A stretch of 64,000 nt of DNA from Caldora sp965222765 (GCA_965222765.1 CBDCVG010000094.1:434001-498000); one strand, 5' to 3'. Shown: positions 27,824-37,180, numbered from the stretch's first letter. A program made the numbers and translations. Notes: generated by a model not told the origin, from the letters alone.

Positions 27824-29257
27824 ATGGAACAGACTCAAATCGTGCAAACTCAAGCATCCAATCAGGAAAGAAGAGTCGTGGTGGTAGGAGGAGGTCCAAC
27901 TGGAACTCTAATGGCGTTATATCTAGCCAAGATGGACTGGCAAGTTTCTGTTTATGAACGACGAAGGGCTGAACCTGAATCTTCTGGTTCTCGGCGTTCA
28001 TATAATATTGTGCTCAATGATCGAGGTTTAAGAGCTTTAGAGCAAGCTGGAGTTGAGTTACCGTCGGAAAAGCGAGTAATTCTTCAAGGCAATGTGCGGC
28101 ATACTGCCAAAGGTGCAACCTTAAGCAAGGGGTTTACCAATTCGGTGTCGATCGATCGTTACACCCTGGCTCAATCCTTAATTCAGGAAGGAAAACATCG
28201 CTTTCCCCAACGAATTCAGTATCACTTTCAGCAAACCTTACATCAGGTTAACTTGAAAGAAAAGATTGCGCTCTTCCAAGGAGAGTTTGGAGAACATCAG
28301 CAAGAATTTGATTTATTGATTGGGGCAGATGGGGTCTTCAGTACAGTTAGGAATGCAATGGAAGCCCAAATTGAGGGATTTCAAGTGCAGCAAAATCGAG
28401 ACAACATGATGTTTAAAATTTGTCAGTTAGGCCCAGCAAAAGATTTACGAGGTGCGACAGAAACTTGGGCCGATTGTTTTCACACCTGGGGTAGTGTTCA
28501 ACCCATAACCTTGCTGGCTCCTCCCAAAGCTGATGGATCACTCAATGGCGTTTTAATTTTGCCTCAGGAGGGGGAGGTAACCTACGAGCAAGTTCAAACA
28601 GAAGAAGCTGTGGCATTGTTGTTTGCCGAGAAGTTTCCTGATATTTTTCCTGAATTAGACCAGAAAGGTTTACCATCAGGATTTGCCCAAGATTTGCTAG
28701 CACAAAAAGCTGCATATGGAGGGATAACGACAATTTGCAGTGGGTTTGAGGGAGGCGATAGTGTTGTCCTCCTTGGAGATGCTGCGCACTCAGTTTGGCC
28801 TTCCTTAGGGCAAGGGTGCAATGTAGCACTTGAAAGTTGCCGGATTTTTACCGAGACTTTGGCACAAGCTCAGGGAGATTTGACTGTGGCTTTACCCTCT
28901 TACACCGCGATCCGGAAACCAGATACAGATGCGATCGCACGGTTGTCTGAAATTGGGTTTGGCGGTAATAAACGAGCAGGTAATATCCTCTTCTTCACTA
29001 AAATTCTAGCGTTAATGTTCCTGAATAAATTATTCCCAATGTGGTTTCAAAAGTTTGCCCTCTTGCAAATTGGGAATCCTGAAGTTCCTTATTCCCAAAT
29101 CTGGCAACAAGTCCAGACTCAAAATCGGCAATTACTCATCATATTAATTTTAATTGGTATGATTTGTTTGTTTTCTCTAATTTTGAATGTTGTTTTCCAA
29201 ATTGACGTTGAGCCAAAATACTGGCAGCAGAGTATAGAGGAGTTTCTTATCAATTGA
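27824..29257 (+). CDS. FAD-dependent monooxygenase, kynurenine 3-monooxygenase-like
   Basis: 477 residues. Class A flavoprotein hydroxylase: dinucleotide-binding GGGPTGTLMALYLAKMDW near residue 22, DG-type motif LLIGADGVFSTVR near 165, and FAD ribityl-binding LLGDAAHSVWPSLGQGCN near 315. The early arginine-rich block ERRRAEPESSGSRRSYN and a C-terminal membrane anchor (LLIILILIGMICLFSLIL, ~442-459) are like kynurenine 3-monooxygenase, which hydroxylates an aromatic substrate with NADPH and O2 at a membrane. No other kynurenine-pathway gene is close, so the substrate is open; a natural-product or pigment role is equally possible. Confidence 0.85.
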   Translation: MEQTQIVQTQASNQERRVVVVGGGPTGTLMALYLAKMDWQVSVYERRRAEPESSGSRRSYNIVLNDRGLRALEQAGVELPSEKRVILQGNVRHTAKGATLSKGFTNSVSIDRYTLAQSLIQEGKHRFPQRIQYHFQQTLHQVNLKEKIALFQGEFGEHQQEFDLLIGADGVFSTVRNAMEAQIEGFQVQQNRDNMMFKICQLGPAKDLRGATETWADCFHTWGSVQPITLLAPPKADGSLNGVLILPQEGEVTYEQVQTEEAVALLFAEKFPDIFPELDQKGLPSGFAQDLLAQKAAYGGITTICSGFEGGDSVVLLGDAAHSVWPSLGQGCNVALESCRIFTETLAQAQGDLTVALPSYTAIRKPDTDAIARLSEIGFGGNKRAGNILFFTKILALMFLNKLFPMWFQKFALLQIGNPEVPYSQIWQQVQTQNRQLLIILILIGMICLFSLILNVVFQIDVEPKYWQQSIEEFLIN

Positions 29258-29551
29258 TAATTGATAATTGTTAATTGATAATTGTTAATGGCTAATGGCT
29301 AATTGGGAATTGTTAATGGCTAATGGCTAATTGGGAATTTCTCCCCCTGCTCCCCATCTCCCCACACTCTCCCTACTCCCTTGTTTCTTCAGAGCCACCC
29401 CACTGGCGCTACAACACCCCCGATGAAGGGAAGAAACAAGCTCAATTTCTCTTCCCTCCTGACTCGGAGACTCGGTGTTTATTCAGAGATTAGCCATTAG
29501 CCATTAGCCATTAGCCATTAACCATTAACCATTAGCCATTAACCAAAAGAA
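29258..29551. repeat. Intergenic heptamer arrays
   Basis: Two heptamer arrays (TAATTGA/TAATGGC at 29248-29335; ATTAGCC/ATTAACC at 29489-29540) flank a C-rich stretch with CTCCCC runs between the convergent monooxygenase and ilvD genes. No gene seen. Confidence 0.75.
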
Positions 29552-31225
29552 TTAATCAGTTACAGCACCGACACTGCTAGAAGAAACTAATTTTGCATAC
29601 TTCGCTAGCACCCCAGTCGTATAATGGGGTTTCTTTGCTTGCCAACTGGCACGGCGTTGTTCTAGTTCAGCCTCAGATATATTTAGTTGTAGCGATCGCG
29701 CTGGAGCATCGATCGTAATTAGATCCCCTTCCTTAACTAAGGCAATTGTACCGCCAACTGCTGCCTCTGGAGCAACGTGACCGACTACTAGACCATAAGT
29801 ACCTCCAGAAAACCGCCCATCGGTAATTAAACCGACGGCATCTCCCAAACCTGCGCCAATGATTGCGGAAGTGGGAGCTAGCATTTCTCGCATTCCTGGG
29901 CCACCCTTTGGTCCTTCATAGCGTACCACAACGACATCCCCAGCTTTAATTTGACCGGCAAGAATCGCCTTGAGGCAAGCTTCCTCTGATTCAAAGACCC
30001 TTGCAGGGCCGGTAATTTGCGCCTTTTTGACACCAGTTATCTTAGCAACGGCTCCTTCTGTAGCCAGATTACCCTTTAAAATTGCTAAGTGTCCCTGAGC
30101 ATACATGGGATTATCCCAAGGACGAATCACATCTTGCTCTACAGCTGGCTCTTCTGGAATATCTGCCAAGACTTCCGCTACGGTTTTACCACTAATAGTC
30201 AAAGCATCACCGTGGAGCAAACCATGCACCAGCAGCATTTTCATAACTTGGGGAATCCCACCAGCTCGGTGTAAATCAGTCGCTACATATTTACCACTAG
30301 GCTTCAAGTCACACAGTACTGGTACTTTGGCACGAATGGTTTCAAAATCATCTAGGGATAATTCAACACCCATAGAATGGGCTATTGCCAGTAAATGCAG
30401 AACCGCATTGGTTGAGCCACCAATTGCCATAATCACTGCAATGGCATTTTCAAAGGCTTTGCGGGTAAGGATTTGTTTGGGCAGTAGTTGATTCCGAATT
30501 GCCTCTACTAACACTAAAGCCGATTTTTCTGCACTATCAGCTTTTTCTGCATCCTCGGCAGCCATAGTAGAAGAATAGGGCAAACTCATGCCCATTACCT
30601 CAAAGGCGGAAGACATGGTATTGGCGGTAAACATGCCACCACAGGAACCAGCACCGGGACAAGCATTGCGCTCTACTGCCATCAGTTGCGCTTCATCGAT
30701 TTTTCCAGCGCTGTGTTGCCCGACAGCCTCGAAAGCACTAACCACTGTCAAGTCCTGTCCATTATAATGTCCGGGTTTAATCGTGCCACCATAGACAAAG
30801 ATAGCCGGAATATTCATCCTCGCGATCGCAATCATCGCCCCTGGCATATTCTTATCGCAGCCGCCAATTGCCAGTACTCCATCCATACTTTGGCCATTAC
30901 AAGCGGTTTCAATGGCATCGGCAATCACTTCTCGCGACACCAGGGAGTATTTCATCCCTTCGGTACCCATAGAAATGCCGTCACTTACTGTAATCGTGCC
31001 AAACATCTGAGGCATCGCACCAGCCTCTTTGATACCTGCTTCTGCCCGTTTTGCTAAATCATTCAACCCCATATTACAAGGGGTAATTGTGCTATATCCG
31101 TTAGCAAGACCGACAATCGGTTTAGTAAAATCTTGATCTTGGAAACCCACTGCCCTGAGCATAGCTCGATTAGGCGCTCGCTGAACTCCCTGGGTCACCA
31201 CTTTACTTCTGATATTATCTGACAT
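29552..31225 (-). CDS. ilvD: Dihydroxy-acid dehydratase
   Basis: 557 residues, full length for IlvD (~560). It dehydrates 2,3-dihydroxy-isovalerate and -methylvalerate to the 2-oxo acids in valine, leucine and isoleucine synthesis. Conserved cluster ligands and signatures: ITPCNMGLNDLAKRAEAGI, IGGCDKNMPGAMIAIARM and PGAGSCGGMFTANTMS (the three Fe-S cysteines), SDGISMGTEGMKYSLVSRE and ITDGRFSGGTYGLVVGHVAP near the C-terminus. The fold is complete. Upstream, only 57 bp separate its start from the stop of a decayed tnpB on the same strand, so its native promoter may have been displaced. Confidence 0.97.
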   Translation of the reverse strand: MSDNIRSKVVTQGVQRAPNRAMLRAVGFQDQDFTKPIVGLANGYSTITPCNMGLNDLAKRAEAGIKEAGAMPQMFGTITVSDGISMGTEGMKYSLVSREVIADAIETACNGQSMDGVLAIGGCDKNMPGAMIAIARMNIPAIFVYGGTIKPGHYNGQDLTVVSAFEAVGQHSAGKIDEAQLMAVERNACPGAGSCGGMFTANTMSSAFEVMGMSLPYSSTMAAEDAEKADSAEKSALVLVEAIRNQLLPKQILTRKAFENAIAVIMAIGGSTNAVLHLLAIAHSMGVELSLDDFETIRAKVPVLCDLKPSGKYVATDLHRAGGIPQVMKMLLVHGLLHGDALTISGKTVAEVLADIPEEPAVEQDVIRPWDNPMYAQGHLAILKGNLATEGAVAKITGVKKAQITGPARVFESEEACLKAILAGQIKAGDVVVVRYEGPKGGPGMREMLAPTSAIIGAGLGDAVGLITDGRFSGGTYGLVVGHVAPEAAVGGTIALVKEGDLITIDAPARSLQLNISEAELEQRRASWQAKKPHYTTGVLAKYAKLVSSSSVGAVTD

Positions 31226-31282
31226 TGATTGTGTTCTCCCCTTAGCTATATCGATAGTTCCATTTCAAATAGTCAAATATAG

Positions 31283-32112
31283 TCATTTGACTTTTCTACT
31301 CAGTTTATAAGGAGTTACCCTTACTGGCTGAACTACAACAGCCTGTATTCCTTCTGCAAAAGCATCAGGAAATACTTTTTTTATAATATTCAAACTACCG
31401 TTAACGTCAGCGTTGATTAACTTCCCTTCATAAGTTTGAAATAACCCTCGCTTTAGGCGTCTCCCTTGGTATTTCTCATGCTTCTGGATAGGCTCATTAT
31501 CCAAGAAGCTGCACTTGCTTGTGTAGCTTTCCTCTGTCACTAAAACACTTATTCCCGCTAACTTGCACTTGTACATTAGCATTTTGATAAAACTAGCATG
31601 AGGGATACTCACAAAGTTCTGATTATTTCTACCACCTAGGTTGATTTTTTGTTTCCAACCCTCGTTTTTCCCGATTACCAGTTTACTTATCTTGTGTTTT
31701 AACAAAAAGTTAACCACATACCGACTAGCATTATGCAAGTAGTTTGTTATTTTGCAGTTTCGCTTATGTGTTAGTGTTTCAATTCCCTTAGAGCTTTGTG
31801 CTTTACCTTTGAGTTGAGACTGTAATTTTGCCCGTTTCTTGTTGAAGTATTGGTTGAGCGCTTTTAGGGGTCTGCCATTAACCAGAACCGGGTTGACACC
31901 CTTAAGGTTTGAAGTTACAGTCGCTAAGTTATCTAAACCAATATCTATTCCCGCTACACTCTTATAATTTAACTCATGTTTTTCTGGTTCCTTATCATAA
32001 ATAATTTCCACCACGTAATGTTGAACAAGTTTTTAGATAAGAAACACATATGAGCCAACTCGGGATAATATTTATGCCCTTTTCTAATGATATGCTTCTC
32101 AACTATTTTCAT
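31283..32112 (-). pseudogene. tnpB: IS200/IS605-family TnpB, internally deleted
   Basis: The 3' part (from about 32014; 243 codons) is a TnpB RuvC-like nuclease: GIDIGLDNLATV (first Asp), KLVIGKNEGWKQ (Glu), TEESYTSKCSFLDNE and INADVNGSLNI (last Asp). Just upstream, in another frame, the DNA from the ATG at 32112 encodes the TnpB N-terminus (MKIVEKHIIRKGHKYYPELA) for about 30 residues and then breaks off. So roughly 100 or more residues between the start and the RuvC domain are gone. All three catalytic acids survive but the guide-RNA-binding part is lost. The usual transposon right end with its hairpin is also missing downstream, where ilvD begins. No tnpA is present. Confidence 0.85.
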
Positions 32113-32334
32113 CTGTTGCCTAGTTATTGAGCGTAGTCAGGTAATTTTATGTACATAGAGTACAATACCTAACTATACTATATATGACTATTGAATTAAC
32201 AAACTTTTACAATACAAGATGCTGGAATTTAAGGCAAAACTTAAATAGGTGTTAGGTTTTAGGTGTTAGGTTTTAGGTGTTAGGTTTTAGGTGGAGGTGA
32301 GGATTAGCTACTTGCAATGAAGAAAAGAAACAAT
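32113..32334. repeat. TA-rich spacer and TTAGG-type repeats
   Basis: Upstream of the tnpB relic the DNA is AT-rich, with TATATATGACTATTGAA (32178-32194) loosely mirrored beyond the other end of the relic (about 31262-31279), perhaps element remnants. A TAGGTTT/TAGGTGT heptamer array lies at 32250-32293. Confidence 0.45.
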
Positions 32335-32784
32335 TCAAATCTCTTCCCTTCTGCCCTCTGCCTCCTGCCTTCTGCCTTGTTTTTTGAAAGTATAAGCTTG
32401 CAAATATTCCAATAGAAGCAGGCGGAGATAATCGAATCGTCGCACATATTCTTTCAGCTTGGGATAACGCTGAGCAGTCTCAAAATAGAACTGAGCGATT
32501 GCGGGGATGCTGAAAAGGCGAAGGGACTGCAAGTGAACGATTGCAGCAGACTCATTTTCAATCCAACCATGCACCTGCATCTGACTAGCATAGCCACGCA
32601 GATCACAGGTTAATAACTCTAATTCTTCAAGAACGCTAAAGGCTTCGTCCCTTGACGATTGTGTAGCTGCAAGCTCACGTCGTTCAGGTTGTGCCTGCTG
32701 ATAGTCGCTAGTTATGTAGGTAAGCAAATCGTTAATGCAGCGTCTTATTTGTTCTGCGTCTTGTTGAGAGGCTTTAAACCACAT
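32335..32784 (-). CDS. Uncharacterised helical protein
   Basis: 149 residues, predicted almost entirely alpha-helical, no signal peptide. I do not recognise the family. Features: AEQIRRCINDLLTYITSDYQ, DEAFSVLEELELLTCDLRG and KLKEYVRRFDYLRLLLLEYL. The last ~16 residues (KKQGRRQEAEGRREEI) are encoded by a GGCAGAA/GGCAGGA heptamer array of the sort seen elsewhere between genes, so the native C-terminus has probably been extended by repeat DNA. The start ATG is followed by a normal coding pattern. Confidence 0.6.
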   Translation of the reverse strand: MWFKASQQDAEQIRRCINDLLTYITSDYQQAQPERRELAATQSSRDEAFSVLEELELLTCDLRGYASQMQVHGWIENESAAIVHLQSLRLFSIPAIAQFYFETAQRYPKLKEYVRRFDYLRLLLLEYLQAYTFKKQGRRQEAEGRREEI

Positions 32785-32840
32785 TGATTAATCATCAATT
32801 ATCAATTATCAATTATCAATTATCAATTATCCATTATCCA
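32785..32840. repeat. 7-bp tandem repeat (ATCAATT)
   Basis: About eight units of ATCAATT/ATCCATT between divergent genes. Confidence 0.85.
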
Positions 32841-32965
32841 TTGGTAAGTATTGACGTTGTAAAAATTCTATGGTAGTCAACGCAAAGTGGCTAGCCCACT
32901 CAGGGCATCAAGATACTTTTCAAGGTAATGTATGACATTGTTTAACACAGGCGAGGTAGATAATC

Positions 32966-33805
32966 ATGGATGCCGGTGAACTGCTGAAGCGATATGCGGC
33001 AGGGGAGAGGGACTTTCACAATGTAGATCTACAAGGCACGTCTCTGATTGGAGTTAACCTGAACAAAGCTCACTTACGAAGAGCAAACCTGAGTCATACT
33101 AATCTTACTGGGGCATCCTTAAAAAGTGTCAATTTGCGGGAGGCTAATCTCTTTCAAGCTAATTTGCAAGGAAGTGACTTACAGGAGGCAAACTTAATTG
33201 TCAGTAATTTGGAGCAAGCGAATCTTGGTGGAGCCAGTTTGATTGATGCTAATCTGCGAGCTTCCAACCTTATTGGAGCTAATCTGAGTAGAGCGGATCT
33301 CTCAGAAGCGATTCTTAGTGAAGCTGTTTTAAAACAAGCTAACTTAAGTCGAGCTAACTTGCATGACACTTCTCTCAGTCGTAGCAATCTCTCCAAAGCA
33401 ATATTGATTGATACTATCCTTGATGCGGCAAATTTGACTAATGCCATCCTGGTTGGTGCCAATTTGAAGGGGGCAAATCTTGCGAATGCTCTTTTAAATG
33501 GGGCAAACTTGACTGGAGCAGACTTGAGTCAGGGGAATCTTAGTCGGGTAAAAGGCAATGGAACCAATTTGGCAAGCGCTAACCTCACCGATGCCAAACT
33601 CAGAGGAGCTAGCTTGAGTTGGACAACTCTACGGGGAGCCAATCTGACTAGGGCGAATTTATACCGAGCTAAACTTTGCTGGTCTAATCTGACTGGAGCT
33701 ATTTTAGCTGAAGCTGTGTTGATTGATGCCAATCTTAATCAGATTACTTGGCGTGATGCTGACTTGAGAAGGGCAATTATGCCGGATGGTTTCCAACATG
33801 ATTAG
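32966..33805 (+). CDS. Pentapeptide-repeat protein
   Basis: 279 residues. After an N-terminal MDAGELLKRYAAGERDFHNV it is almost wholly A(N/D)Lxx pentapeptide repeats, about 45 of them, ending WRDADLRRAIMPDGFQHD. Such repeats fold into a right-handed quadrilateral beta-helix. Many cyanobacterial members exist with unknown partners; a few in other bacteria mimic DNA and protect gyrase, but nothing here points to that. The start phrase MDAGELLKRYAAGERDF is typical of the cyanobacterial group. No signal peptide. Confidence 0.92.
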   Translation: MDAGELLKRYAAGERDFHNVDLQGTSLIGVNLNKAHLRRANLSHTNLTGASLKSVNLREANLFQANLQGSDLQEANLIVSNLEQANLGGASLIDANLRASNLIGANLSRADLSEAILSEAVLKQANLSRANLHDTSLSRSNLSKAILIDTILDAANLTNAILVGANLKGANLANALLNGANLTGADLSQGNLSRVKGNGTNLASANLTDAKLRGASLSWTTLRGANLTRANLYRAKLCWSNLTGAILAEAVLIDANLNQITWRDADLRRAIMPDGFQHD

Positions 33806-33908
33806 AATTTAGAATTTAGAATTTAGAATGGAGGATAGGGAATAATAAACGTCCTAGACAGTGCTCAATTTTCAATTTCCAATTCTCAATTCTCAATTTA
33901 CTGGGTAA

Positions 33909-35313
33909 ATGGTTATGAAATTTGCAATTTGGGGTTTAGAACAACTACCACAGGACAAAGGTTCTTACTATCGGATTTGGGTTGAGCAAAAATTCTTTCT
34001 CCTGTAGAGGCAATTAAACCAGATCTTCCCATCACGATTGAAGTGAAACTGGCAAATCCTGTACTTGAACCTCTTCAGGGAATGCCTATTCAATTTTCCA
34101 TTACTGGGGAAAATGATTGTTGGGAATATTTATCCCCACCAAATTTCATTACTGATGCTAGTGGCAAAGTTCTGCTTCAAGTTCAGTTCAAGGATATTGA
34201 TGATCCAATGACATTCAAGCTGTCGGCATCAGCAGTTGTTGACGGCATCAGGCAAAAAGTAGAAGAATCGATCCGCGTCATACCTTGGATGTCTCAAGAT
34301 ATCTGGTTAGATCTCTGTTTAGATAAAGCAGCATATGCTCCTTCTCAAACAGTTAATCTAGATATTAGATCCAAAGGACGACAGGATATTGTAGAAAAGC
34401 TTACCGTTGGTTCTGTGGAGGTAATCGGTGATGTGGTACTGCGTTCTGTCGATTTTAACTTAACAGCAGGTGTAGGACAAGTTAGCTTCAAATTGCCGCA
34501 GCAAATCACCTCAGAGCTCAAGCTTAAAGTCAGTGTTTTAAGAGATTTACCAGAATTTATTCAACGGGAGATTAGTTTAGCAGTAAAACTGACTGAAGCT
34601 GCTAATCAATCACCCCTGTGGCAAGCTACCACTACAGGAGCGAAGGAAGTTGCAACAGGAGAACCGATTGAATTAACAGTTAATTTCCCTCAACCCCTAA
34701 CTGAAGATGCTAAATTAGTTGCCTGGTTAATCGATCGCAGAATTCCTCGGGCAACAGCAGATGATATCTTAGGTACTCATTTTACCAGGCAGGCAACAAG
34801 TAAAGAGTTAAAGCAGTTTACTTCTGTGATGATGAAACTTGTCTGGCTTTAGTCTTAGATTCCCTGACGCGGATTCCAGAGTACCAGCAAGCAGAAGGGG
34901 AATTGATGAACCAACTCAGGAAGTTGTTGCTGCAAAACCAACAGTCAGATGGTTCTTGGATGGGTAAAAGTAGTCTCACTGGTGCGATCGAAACTACAGC
35001 TTATTGTATGATGGCCCTAGGACATGCCTTTCCCGAAGAGATGACAGTAAGAAAGGCACTCAAACGAGGATTAGATTATTTGTTAGAAAACCGACGCTCC
35101 ACTGGTTGGTATTCTACTCGTGATACCCTCTATGCTTCTTGGGCAATTGGTGAAGTTGGACATTTAGCTTGGATAGCTTCAGATGTAGCAGGAGCTGTTA
35201 GTATTACCCTCAATAACCAGCAGATTACCACTTTTGATTTTTCTCAAGCCCAAGGCATGGAACAACTGGATTTAATGACTCTAAGTTTACCAACCCAGCT
35301 GGTGGTTAGTTAG
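33909..35313 (+). pseudogene. Macroglobulin/TED-domain-like protein, frameshifted
   Basis: Three frame segments appear to be one gene. Segment 1 starts MVMKFAIWGLEQLPQDKGSY and hits a stop after ~37 codons; one added A in the run at about 33992-33996 would join it to segment 2 (ILSPVEAIKPDLPITIEV...), which contains beta-rich Ig-like sequence. Near 34820-34840 the frame changes again to DDETCLALVLDSLTRIPE, leading into an alpha/alpha-toroid region (QQSDGSW, AIETTAYCMMALG, STRDTLYASWAIGE) like the thioester domain of bacterial alpha-2-macroglobulins, but without their usual length or thioester motif. Its role, if it was ever a surface inhibitor, is lost or altered. Family assignment is tentative. 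Confidence 0.5.
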
Positions 35314-35528
35314 GGCTTGCTGAATAAGTCGTAATTTTCGGGTTGCCATAGGTGTTAGGAGTTAGGTAGTAGGTGGTAGGTGAGGTTGGAGGTGTTAGGT
35401 GTTAGGAAATTTCCCAAGTCGGTGCTAAGAAATTGAGCCCATCGATGCAAAAAGCTTGGACTTGTTTGGCTTGCCATAGGATTGAAAGCCTCGTCACCGC
35501 ATGGCTTCCACACTTATTCAGCAAGCCC
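35313..35528. mobile_element. MITE family B, copy 1, with target duplication
   Basis: 216 bp bounded by inverted ends GGGCTTGCTGAATAAGT and its complement, flanked on both sides by the perfect direct repeat TAGTTA (35307-35312 and 35529-35534). Its interior has TTAGGTG-type repeats. It inserted at the stop codon of the preceding pseudogene, which it changed from TAA to TAG. A second copy is at 55872-56086. No open frame inside, so it must be moved in trans. Confidence 0.85.
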
Positions 35529-35591
35529 TAGTTAAATGTGGTGCAAGATCTCAGCCCCTGGCTAGCGGCGATTGCCACTAGCAATAGATGA

Positions 35592-35655
35592 AAGTTGCAC
35601 ATTTTTCGTTATTTCTCAAACCCTTGCTGTATAAGGATTATAAAATGTGCAACTT
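35592..35655. repeat. Small inverted-repeat element
   Basis: AAGTTGCACATTTT at 35592-35605 is perfectly mirrored by AAAATGTGCAACTT at 35642-35655, with 36 bases between. It could be a short mobile element or a hairpin. Immediately after, 35664-35690 resembles a segment near 55184-55205. Confidence 0.7.
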
Positions 35656-35810
35656 AAGAGCAAAACGGGGGTAACTAACCCGGATTTGTATGATGTATGG
35701 TAGGACTAAGGTGGGTATTGCTTGGAATCATATCTAAGTTATTAAAGATTTTTGACAATGCCCACCCTACGGCTAACTTCTGCGATATTTCAAGCATTTT
35801 GGTATTAGAG

Positions 35811-35961
35811 TTATGCTTTTTGGGAAGATACTAGCTTTTTCTTAACGAGAAAGCCTAAGCCTAAAACATACAGACAAAAAATGGAACCTGGTTCTGAAAC
35901 GGAAGTTTCTGGAAAACTGTCGGTCAATTCGAGCTTAGCAAAAGATATAATGGCATCATCT
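35811..35961 (-). pseudogene. 3' end of a PEP-CTERM protein gene
   Basis: Reading on the minus strand after a stop, the frame gives DDAIISFAKLELTDSFPETS, then SEPGSIFCLYVLGLGFLVKK and a stop. The pattern of a proline/glycine signal, a hydrophobic span and a basic tail is a PEP-CTERM sorting signal, recognised by exosortase on exported proteins. Only about 50 codons remain and no start exists. It overlaps, in another frame, the end of the neighbouring PIN toxin gene, which shows that the two were fused by a deletion. Confidence 0.6.
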
Positions 35962-36292
35962 CATTGTCATGAATTCCTAACTCTTCAATTCGAGTCCTTC
36001 GTCGTTGCCTGCGTTCTTTCGGACCAAAATGATTGATGATTTGGGCTTTGAACTGTCCATAAATATCAGCTGTTTCCTCATCCACAAAATAGATGCCGAT
36101 GTCTTCGAGAAATTCTTGTACCTGTGCTAAATTACTCCCTCTTCGTTCCGAGTTATAAGCCATAAACATCAACTCTCCCCACACAATAATGCAGGTAGTC
36201 ACTTGAGATTCCCCCACCTCAGCTACTCGGCGAAGGACAGCTGCATCTCCTGCAATGATGCGGCTGCAATGGTTGGTATCGAGCAGGTACAC
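35924..36292 (-). CDS. VapC-like PIN-domain toxin, C-terminally truncated
   Basis: 122 residues from a GTG start two bases after the antitoxin stop. PIN-domain features: YLLDTNHCSRII (first Asp), CIIVWGELMFMA (Glu), then a long RRQRRRTRIEELGIHDN. Related toxins continue from here with D-x-W-I-A-A and about 30 more residues that complete the fold and active site; instead the frame runs EMMPLYLLLSSN and stops, in DNA that in another frame encodes a PEP-CTERM tail. Toxicity (RNA cleavage) is therefore doubtful. It is paired with the antitoxin at 36295-36546. Confidence 0.7.
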   Translation of the reverse strand: MYLLDTNHCSRIIAGDAAVLRRVAEVGESQVTTCIIVWGELMFMAYNSERRGSNLAQVQEFLEDIGIYFVDEETADIYGQFKAQIINHFGPKERRQRRRTRIEELGIHDNEMMPLYLLLSSN

Positions 36293-36294
36293 GC

Positions 36295-36546
36295 TTAAAA
36301 CTCTATTTCAGAACGATTATTGTAAACTAATTGAAGACACTCCTCAAAGTCTTCACCTGCCCAAGTACCTGCATGTCTTAAAAGGGAACGACCAGACGGG
36401 GGACGGAAAGGCGGTACTGCTTCAGGGGGTGAATATTTTGGTTTGCTTGGTAGAACAATAACACGTACCCTCCGCCCAGCTAGTTCAGCAGCGTGAGCGA
36501 CAATCTCTTCCCAAGTACCTTCTAATTCTATAGGTTGTGAGGTCAT
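36295..36546 (-). CDS. Antitoxin of a VapBC-like pair
   Basis: About 83 residues from the ATG of MTSQPIELEG. The core ELEGTWEEIVAHAAELAGRR is the family signature of cyanobacterial antitoxins encoded just before PIN toxins, and the C-terminal half (SLLRHAGTWAGEDFEECLQL) is the toxin-binding part. The toxin gene follows after two bases, as expected for a co-translated pair. The upstream in-frame TTG (36558) is a less likely start. The antitoxin looks intact while its toxin is damaged. Confidence 0.7.
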   Translation of the reverse strand: MTSQPIELEGTWEEIVAHAAELAGRRVRVIVLPSKPKYSPPEAVPPFRPPSGRSLLRHAGTWAGEDFEECLQLVYNNRSEIEF

Positions 36547-36639
36547 TGCATTTCCCAATTAGCAGCTAATACAAATAGAATACCTTGTTACAAAGAGCAA
36601 CAGCACTCTCCGTGCGATCGCACAATTAAGTTAGCTGTC

Positions 36640-37015
36640 TTCCGGGAGAAGCCCCACGTCCTACCCCGTAGGGGAGGCGTGGGATGAATCCCGGCCAGGC
36701 TCTAGACACTTGGGACAACTATTCGTGCTAAAATATAACCTATGCAAAGGTAACAAAGCCTAAAATGCTGGTTACCAATAACTGAACCTAGACAACTTGA
36801 AATATGGGGTTCCATCCAGTAACTGTTCTTTTACTGAACTATCTGTGGGTGGGTAAAATTTCAACAGTACATAGATTGAACTAGTATGTGTGTATTGAAA
36901 AGGGGCGGTGGGGCATCCCGTCTCGTTAATAAAGCTCAGTTAATGTCCGACGGAATACCGGGAGTCGCTGAGAAGCCCACACTTACCCGATAGGGAAGTG
37001 TGGGAGTATGTCACG
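36640..37015 (+). ncRNA. Orphan IS200/IS605-type hairpin region, possible reRNA/omega-RNA relic
   Basis: No gene. It begins with a hairpin (CCCACG...CGTGGG, 36653-36683) and ends with a second, similar hairpin, CCCACACTTACCC GATA GGGAAGTGTGGG (36976-37004), each preceded by GAGAAGCCC. The second is followed by AGTATGTCA. That is the form of the right end of IS605-like elements, where the TnpB guide RNA scaffold ends. GC-rich sequence just before (36900-36970) could be the scaffold. No tnpB adjoins it, so it is either a non-autonomous element of the palindrome-associated kind or a leftover guide RNA. Confidence 0.5.
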
Positions 37016-37180
37016 ATAAACACATCTCAATCAAACTGACAAATTCTTCCTCTTCTGTGGAACTGGCATCTTGCCAGTTTAATTATTCCCCTATTGCTTG
37101 CAATTCCAATTACTTTTTGCTATTATTCCTAATAATAGAAAAGTTGTGCGCATGTAAACTGTTACTCTCACCTTTTGCCT

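Noticed and set aside
33154..33732. Long frames antisense to the pentapeptide gene
   Set aside because: Produced by the repeat codon pattern of the real gene on the other strand.
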